Shown piece after piece: positions 52,150-56,724 of a stretch of 56,724 nucleotides of DNA. The notes below the pieces were generated by a model, which ran no database searches, was not told where the DNA came from, and was given only the letters and a program-made list of their open reading frames with translations. This DNA is from Prevotella sp. GTDB taxonomy: Bacteria > Bacteroidota > Bacteroidia > Bacteroidales > Bacteroidaceae. The translations under genes and the position numbers were made by a program. The DNA lies in contig JAEETD010000012.1 of NCBI GenBank assembly GCA_016290175.1, forward strand, positions 1 to 56,724. Reading direction: 5' to 3'. The stretch's first letter is position 1. Each line of letters opens with the position of its first letter.

Positions 52150-53883
52150 ATGATAAGAAGCAACCATTTCCTCGCCGTCGCCATGATGGTCGTCAGCCTC
52201 CTGCTGGCAAGCCAGACCCACGCCGTTCCGGCCCACCCCGCCGCCGTCAAGGTCAGACAGCCCGACGGCACCACCATCACCGTCCGCCTGCACGGCGACG
52301 AATACCAGCATTACAACACCACCGCCGACGGCTATACCATCCTGAAAAACCCCGAAGGCTACTATGTCTATGCCACTCTCGCCGACGGCCGGCTGCAGCC
52401 CACCCCATGGATAGCCCACGACCCCGCCGAGCGCGCCGACGACGAACAGACCTTCCTCCGTGGTGTCAGCAGATACACCCGTCCCGACCGCAAGAGCCTC
52501 CCCGGACCCGCCGGCATTGAAGGGCTCCGCCGCGCCGCACCTTCCCACACCAGCTACAACACTGAGAACTTCCGCGGGCTGGTCATCCTCGTGGAGTTCA
52601 ATGACAAGAGCTTCTCGCGCAAGAACTTCGAGACCACCGCCAGCAACATGCTCAACAAGGAGAAGTACAAAGGCATCCTGCCCGACAACCTGATGGCCGG
52701 CAGCGTGCGCGACTACTTCAGCGACATGTCCGACGGGCAGTTCAAACCCCAGTTCGATGTCGTCGGCCCCGTCAAGCTGCCCTACAGCCAGTACGATGCC
52801 CACCAGTTCGATAATGCCTGGAAACTGATGGCCGCCGCCCTCGACTCCATCGACCGTCAGGTAGACTTCCGACTCTACGACGGCGATGGCGACCAGGTGG
52901 TCGACCTCGTCTACTTCATCTTCGCCGGCAACGGTTCCAACTATAGCGGCAACGACGAGCGGCTGATATGGCCCCACGCCAGCATCATCTATACCATCGA
53001 CGACAAAGGCCAGTACCAATGGGTCAGGAAAGACGGCGTAAGGCTGAACGACTGCGCCTGTTCCGTAGAGCTCTACGGCTGGACGCAGCATCCCAGCACC
53101 ATCAAGATCGACGGCATCGCCACCATCGTCCATGAGTTCAGCCACGTGCTGGGCCTGCCCGATTTCTACGATGCCGACGGCGAGGAGAGCGGCGGCGAGA
53201 GCCGTACCCCCGGCAGCTGGGACGTGATGGCCGGCGGCTGCTACGGCACCCCCGTTGCCTATACCCTCTTTGAACGCTGGTTCATGAGATGGGCCGATCC
53301 CGAACGCATCGACTCCGCCGGCACCTACACCCTCGACAAGCTGACCAAGAATGTGGGCTACCGCATCGACAGTGCCCACAAAAACGAGTTCTTCCTCCTG
53401 GAGAACCGCCAGAGCGACGACAAGTGGAACGCCGATCTCCCCGGACACGGGATGATGGTCTACCGCATCGACCTGTCAAATCAGGGAGCGTGGTTGGGCA
53501 ACGACGTCAACAGCGACCCCAGCCACAGTTTCTACGAGCTGGTGCGCGCCAATCCCGACTCCCTCAGCGATTCCGGCTCCGACCCCTTCCCTGGCAGAAG
53601 CTGGATCACTAGGCTCACCAACCACACCTCGCCGGCCAACCTCCGGAGCTGGTCAGGTCTGGAGACCCCGCTCGTGCTGGTCAACATCAGGGAGGATAAG
53701 GGTCTCATCACCTTCGATGTGGTCGACGCCGACTCCGAAGTGGGCGTCCGCGCTCCCCTCGCCGACCCGCAGTCGGCACCCCCGGCCATCTTCACCCCCG
53801 ACGGCCGTCAGGTGCCCGCGATGTCCCGCCCTGGCCTCTACATCCTCCGCCAAGGCACCACCACCCGCAAGGTCTGGAAATAA
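52150..53883 (+). CDS. M6 family secreted metalloprotease with T9SS-like tail
   Basis: The 577-residue protein has a signal peptide (about 1-25) and the immune-inhibitor-A-type M6 peptidase fold. The zinc site is HEFSH (328-332) followed by LGLPDFYD; the Met-turn region PGSWDVMAGG and the N-terminal FRGLVILVEFND and VRDYFSDMSDGQF motifs are present. The last 30 residues (FTPDGRQVP, RPGLYILRQG) look like a short T9SS tail, which implies release or surface display. It starts four bases after the GH2 stop codon, so it is the last gene of the PL11/GH105/GH2 operon. Why a protease is co-transcribed with pectin genes is unclear; it could act on cell-wall glycoproteins such as arabinogalactan proteins, or the link may be recent. 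Confidence 0.9.
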   Translation: MIRSNHFLAVAMMVVSLLLASQTHAVPAHPAAVKVRQPDGTTITVRLHGDEYQHYNTTADGYTILKNPEGYYVYATLADGRLQPTPWIAHDPAERADDEQTFLRGVSRYTRPDRKSLPGPAGIEGLRRAAPSHTSYNTENFRGLVILVEFNDKSFSRKNFETTASNMLNKEKYKGILPDNLMAGSVRDYFSDMSDGQFKPQFDVVGPVKLPYSQYDAHQFDNAWKLMAAALDSIDRQVDFRLYDGDGDQVVDLVYFIFAGNGSNYSGNDERLIWPHASIIYTIDDKGQYQWVRKDGVRLNDCACSVELYGWTQHPSTIKIDGIATIVHEFSHVLGLPDFYDADGEESGGESRTPGSWDVMAGGCYGTPVAYTLFERWFMRWADPERIDSAGTYTLDKLTKNVGYRIDSAHKNEFFLLENRQSDDKWNADLPGHGMMVYRIDLSNQGAWLGNDVNSDPSHSFYELVRANPDSLSDSGSDPFPGRSWITRLTNHTSPANLRSWSGLETPLVLVNIREDKGLITFDVVDADSEVGVRAPLADPQSAPPAIFTPDGRQVPAMSRPGLYILRQGTTTRKVWK

Positions 53884-53922
53884 GTTCGACCTGTCAATGA
53901 GAAGAATATAAAAAAAGCATAT

Positions 53923-54132
53923 ATGGATTATCTGGAATATAAAGGCTATAAAGGTAGTGTAGAATATAGCACAGAGGACAATTGCTTGTTTGGCAAAGTT
54001 CAGGGAATGAGCGAAGCGTTGATTCTCTATGAAGGACAGACGCTCGATGAATTACGCAAGGACTTTGAAGAGGGAATTGACAGTTACATCGAAGGCCGTA
54101 AGGCGGATGGTGTACATCAACAAAACGATTAA
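53923..54132 (+). CDS. Short HicB-like antitoxin-family protein lacking a DNA-binding domain
   Basis: The 69-residue product matches the partial RNase-H-like core of HicB antitoxins: YKGYKGSVEYSTEDNCLFGKV, then ILYEGQTLDELRKDFEEGIDSYIEG. HicB proteins of this type are usually about 110 residues and end in a ribbon-helix-helix domain; here the frame stops just after the core, and no such domain was found in the other frames downstream. No HicA toxin gene lies beside it. It is therefore probably a decayed or solitary HicB relic rather than a working toxin-antitoxin module. Confidence 0.75.
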   Translation: MDYLEYKGYKGSVEYSTEDNCLFGKVQGMSEALILYEGQTLDELRKDFEEGIDSYIEGRKADGVHQQND

Positions 54133-54154
54133 GAACGAACCGAAGAAAAGAAAA

Positions 54155-54195
54155 TCACAAAATCGGCAAAAATCTGAAATTTTACCGATTTGTGA
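54155..54195. terminator. Hairpin terminator between convergent HicB-like and M15 genes
   Basis: TCACAAAATCGG (54155-54166) pairs with CCGATTTGTGA (54185-54195) with one bulged base. On the minus strand it is followed by a T-rich run (54154-54144), so it mainly serves the M15 gene. Confidence 0.75.
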
Positions 54196-54210
54196 CTTTA
54201 AAATAGGCCG

Positions 54211-54750
54211 CTATCTACAATCGAAAAGAATCTTGCGGCGATTGTCTTTCGGACGCACCGCGAAGTGGATCCAGTACGTTGTGCCGCGCTTCTCTTGGAT
54301 GAGTTCATCAAACACCCAGCCGTTTTCATCGGCAGTGTCGAGCAGCAGGCAGGCATACCTGATCATCTGCTCCGGACCATAGCACCTGATATCCACCGCG
54401 CATCCGGTCAAATGATTGCTCCCCTTCGCACCCCCGCACATTCTGTTCACCTCCTCACTCCTGAACCCGCTGGAGATCACGACGGGGATGTCCGACCTCC
54501 TATTGGGGACTGGCCCCGGCAAAGGGCTTGACCTCTTGTTGGGGCCTGTCCCCAGTAGGAGGTCTTCACCGTACTTCTGATTATACCGCTCCCTCAGGAT
54601 CTCCAGCCACCCGCAGAGGCGCTTCAGGTTCTCAATCGCCACATGGCTCGGGATATTCCCGTCCAACGTATAATAACTCGTCTTGGTCATCTCGCCCAGC
54701 GTAAAGTGAGGCGATAACTTAACATCCTTATTGATTTCTACTTCTTTCAT
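54211..54750 (-). CDS. M15 family peptidase (D-Ala-D-Ala carboxypeptidase/endolysin-like) with in-frame REP-like insert
   Basis: I use the ATG at 54750 (MKEVEINKDV), giving 179 residues without a signal peptide; the frame extends 15 codons further upstream without family similarity. The M15 zinc site is complete: SNHLTGCAVD (His113, Asp120) and WIHF (His162), with the preceding VISSGFRSEEVN. These enzymes cut peptidoglycan stem peptides, and such cytosolic forms often belong to phage or mobile cassettes. Residues about 62-87 (GPNKRSSPLPGPVPNRRSD) look like an insertion relative to the family and are encoded by a 71-base palindromic element. The DUF3987 gene lies 44 bases upstream, probably in the same transcript. 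Confidence 0.85.
   Translation of the reverse strand: MKEVEINKDVKLSPHFTLGEMTKTSYYTLDGNIPSHVAIENLKRLCGWLEILRERYNQKYGEDLLLGTGPNKRSSPLPGPVPNRRSDIPVVISSGFRSEEVNRMCGGAKGSNHLTGCAVDIRCYGPEQMIRYACLLLDTADENGWVFDELIQEKRGTTYWIHFAVRPKDNRRKILFDCR
54494..54564. repeat. REP-like palindromic element A inside the M15 gene
   Basis: The 24-base arms 54494-54517 and 54541-54564 are reverse complements with two mismatches. The arms carry the core TTGGGGACTGGCCCC and its partner GGGGCCTGTCCCCAG. The element lies in coding sequence and keeps the frame open. Confidence 0.85.
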
Positions 54751-54794
54751 AATGTTTTTTAAAATTACAAATGACGCATTGGTGCACTGGTGCA

Positions 54795-56724
54795 CTAGAG
54801 CATGACACCCGTTTTACGAAACACGGTCTTGCCCTTGATATTACCCCTGCCGTCGCTCATTTTCACTATCAGACGGTCGCGCAGCAGACGACTGGTTTTG
54901 CTGCGGGCTGCGCCCTCACTGGCAAGGTTGAAGCAGCGCATGACATCCTCGTCGGTGAACTCCTCTGGCAGGCGTGAGAATGCTTCGAACGTCTTCTGCC
55001 TGCGCTGAACATTGACAGAAGCATCCTTCAGTTTGTTGTCGAAATAAGCCTCGGCCATCGCGCCAAAGAAATAGCGCTGACAAGCATACTGAATATTGAC
55101 GATCAACTCAGCCAACCGCCAATCCACCTCGTCAGTCTCGAACTCACCACACCAATACTGACCATCCTGGTGCATCTTGTCCCAATGGCGTATCACGATA
55201 AAAGGAGCCGAGAAGTTGATACCATGATAGGCACATCGCTTCAACAACATTTCTTCAGCTTTCGAATCGTTTTCCTTGGCATCCTCCATACGGCGTGCCG
55301 TCCAATCATAGAGTTCGTCGACAATCTTCTGAATGGTCAGCTCCCCCTTCATGCGGTCGAGCTTCTCAGCCCAGTCTTTGAGCCTCTCGTCGCTCTCAAA
55401 GTCCACATGTCTGTCACGGTCCATCATCTCAAAGTTAGTGGCCGGCAGGGGGATACAAGTCAAGCGCGTTGCCAGACCGCTGCCAAAGTTCTGCACGTTC
55501 ACCTTCTTCTTCAGCGCATTAGGCGTGCCCGTGTAGATAAAGTTCCACGTCACGAAGAAATCCTGCAGTATCGAATCGTTATTCGAATAAGCCTGACCGT
55601 CTTCCTCGTTGTGGAAAGCTTTCAGTTCCATACTCTGCTTGTCGATCCACGAACCTCCCCTCTGAATATTCACGGTATTATCCAGTTCCGTATCGAATGT
55701 CAGCATGTGCAGCTGCATATCCACCCCGTCCACGTTCTCCACGGAGTTCACCATGTCCTGTATGAACTGGGCATTGGACGTTCGAGCCGGGTGCACCCTC
55801 ACGATCACCTTGGGTTTCTTGGGCTTCTCCTTATTTGCACCCTTTGTACGCATCAGCTCACGATAGGCATTGATGGCCTCCTTGCCGATCTTATCCGCCG
55901 CCACAATAGGAGCCGCCAGCAACTTAAAGAGTCTGGTAGCAAACGACTTTCCTGAGGCAGGATCGCCGATGATCAGCGTCGAATTGTTGAGCCTGCGGAG
56001 CTCCTCCGGACGATGATAGAAGCGATACGTACATCTCGTCATCAGGGTCATCAGCAGCCCGCCAGCCACAAACAACGCAGCTGGATACTGATTCCTTTTG
56101 AGATTCTTACAGATGTCTTTCAACAACGGGAACTCCTCAACGAGGGCCTCTATCTGCGCCCCCCACTCCCACAATAGATGTGTGATGTCTGACAGGGGAC
56201 AGGTACCTGTCAGATTGCTCTCAGGCGGATTGGGGTCTGACAGGTACCTGTCCCCTGTCAGATCCTGATACGTCTTGCCGGTGAACGCCTTCACTGCTTC
56301 CTGCATGGCCTTGGATGGCAGCGAGCCGGCATACTTCTTTTCCTTCTGCGCCACGCACTCCGCTGCTGAGGCAACGGTCTGCGCCACGTTCTCATTGCGT
56401 TCTGCGATGATTTCCCTGACCCACGGCTGTGCTTCGACGATTCGCTGCACTGCGGCTCTGTCTCCGTCGAGCATGAGCAGCAGGTCGGTGGCCAGCTTAA
56501 GTGATTCTGCATGACGGTTGGAATCATCCTTGCATGGCAGTTTATGACCATACCTAGCATCAATAATACCTTGTACATCATACCCCCTCCATTTTACGAT
56601 GTCAGATGTTTGATGGCTGATGTCAGAGCCTTCCGCAGCCTCGGCGGGCAATGGGGACTGACCCAAATGCGCTGCTTGCTGCGCAGAGGGGTCTGTCCCC
56701 AGTGCACTGCCGCAATCCTTGTTC
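54795..56724 (-). CDS. DUF3987-type P-loop (primase/helicase-like) protein, partial at the right edge
   Basis: The reading frame is open to the last base of the window, so the true start lies outside. An internal TTG at 56666 is only the first possible start codon inside the window and should not be used. The visible 640 residues include a Walker A motif GDPASGKS (encoded near 55944-55967) in the DUF3987 ATPase-like domain, with MLTFDTELDN and KAFHNEEDGQ further on. Such proteins, often joined to a VirE-like N-terminal domain, belong to a cassette common in Bacteroidota chromosomes and integrative elements; their exact function is not settled. Two palindromic REP-like elements lie within this coding region. 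It is followed 44 bases later by the M15 gene. Confidence 0.82.
   Translation of the reverse strand, partial: NKDCGSALGTDPSAQQAAHLGQSPLPAEAAEGSDISHQTSDIVKWRGYDVQGIIDARYGHKLPCKDDSNRHAESLKLATDLLLMLDGDRAAVQRIVEAQPWVREIIAERNENVAQTVASAAECVAQKEKKYAGSLPSKAMQEAVKAFTGKTYQDLTGDRYLSDPNPPESNLTGTCPLSDITHLLWEWGAQIEALVEEFPLLKDICKNLKRNQYPAALFVAGGLLMTLMTRCTYRFYHRPEELRRLNNSTLIIGDPASGKSFATRLFKLLAAPIVAADKIGKEAINAYRELMRTKGANKEKPKKPKVIVRVHPARTSNAQFIQDMVNSVENVDGVDMQLHMLTFDTELDNTVNIQRGGSWIDKQSMELKAFHNEEDGQAYSNNDSILQDFFVTWNFIYTGTPNALKKKVNVQNFGSGLATRLTCIPLPATNFEMMDRDRHVDFESDERLKDWAEKLDRMKGELTIQKIVDELYDWTARRMEDAKENDSKAEEMLLKRCAYHGINFSAPFIVIRHWDKMHQDGQYWCGEFETDEVDWRLAELIVNIQYACQRYFFGAMAEAYFDNKLKDASVNVQRRQKTFEAFSRLPEEFTDEDVMRCFNLASEGAARSKTSRLLRDRLIVKMSDGRGNIKGKTVFRKTGVML
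56188..56262. repeat. REP-like palindromic element B inside the DUF3987 gene
   Basis: The 27-base arm at 56188-56214 is the exact reverse complement of 56236-56262. Each arm contains AGGGGACAGGTACCTGTC or its complement. The total of 75 bases equals 25 codons, so it adds residues (DRYLSDPNPPESNLTGTCPL) without a frameshift. Confidence 0.92.
56648..56705. repeat. REP-like palindromic element C at the right edge
   Basis: Arms 56648-56664 and 56689-56705 are reverse complements with two mismatches and share the core TGGGGACTGACCC / GGGTCTGTCCCCA with element A. A short inner GCGC stem lies between. The frame through it remains open on the minus strand. Confidence 0.8.

Noticed and set aside
52123..53448. 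A 441-codon open frame on the minus strand opposite the M6 protease
   Set aside because: Same antisense effect in G+C-rich coding DNA; the plus-strand frame has a complete HEFSH protease signature.
56648..56666. Start of the DUF3987 gene at the TTG at 56666
   Set aside because: The frame stays open to the window edge without a stop codon, and the TTG lies in a REP-like palindrome. The gene is better called partial.

Overview
The window looks like a chromosomal piece of a gut or rumen Bacteroidota, most like Prevotella and its relatives (Segatella, Xylanibacter). The evidence is three SusC/SusD pairs, promoters of the Bacteroidota type (TTTG, 20-base spacer, TAnnTTTG), many lipoproteins, and several secreted proteins ending in the short Prevotella-style type IX secretion (T9SS) tail. 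No genus can be fixed without a marker gene. The main theme is use of pectin, specifically rhamnogalacturonan I: three PL11 rhamnogalacturonan lyases, one GH105 unsaturated rhamnogalacturonyl hydrolase, one GH115 alpha-glucuronidase, two GH2 enzymes and sugar import systems.

Layout. 1-5.2 kb (+): a secreted adhesin-like protein and a secreted PL11 lyase, each with its own promoter. 5.2-22.4 kb (-): one operon of about 17 kb, in transcription order FAS1 lipoprotein, SusC, SusD, FAS1 lipoprotein, FAS1 lipoprotein, SusC, SusD. 22.6-27.6 kb (-): two monocistronic surface proteins, one a lipoprotein and one a T9SS protein. 27.7-32.2 kb (-): a PL11 lyase fused to a long beta-helix. 32.4-33.1 kb (+): a small exported protein of unknown role. 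33.1-38.4 kb (-): GH2 then GH115, overlapping by ATGA. 38.6-43.9 kb (-): a third SusC/SusD pair. 44.1-53.9 kb (+): an operon of PL11, a TPR/PP2C-like membrane protein, GH105, GH2 and an M6 metalloprotease, clearly richer in G+C than the left half. 53.9-56.7 kb: a truncated HicB-like gene, then an M15 peptidase and a DUF3987 P-loop protein (-), the latter running off the right edge.

How the genes work together (inference): secreted PL11 lyases cut rhamnogalacturonan I outside the cell, SusC/SusD pairs import the unsaturated oligosaccharides, GH105 removes the unsaturated uronyl end, and GH2 and GH115 trim galactose and glucuronic acid side groups. Three of the minus-strand promoters (PL11-beta-helix, GH2-GH115, SusC-SusD) share a 37-base motif at the same distance from the -7 box. 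This points to one activator controlling a dispersed regulon; its gene is not in the window. The FAS1 operon has a plain consensus promoter and no sugar enzyme, so its substrate is unknown.

Most unusual items: the FAS1/double-SusCD operon; the shared promoter motif; a PP2C-like protein that has lost two of four metal aspartates and is fused to a degenerate RsbW-like domain; a GH2 that starts with half an acetylesterase domain; REP-like palindromes sitting in frame inside the M15 and DUF3987 genes; and arrays of about four 7- or 8-base units at several gene junctions. No stretch over 300 bases lacks a gene; the gaps of 100-240 bases hold the promoters, terminators and repeats listed. No rRNA, tRNA, CRISPR array or insertion sequence transposase was seen.
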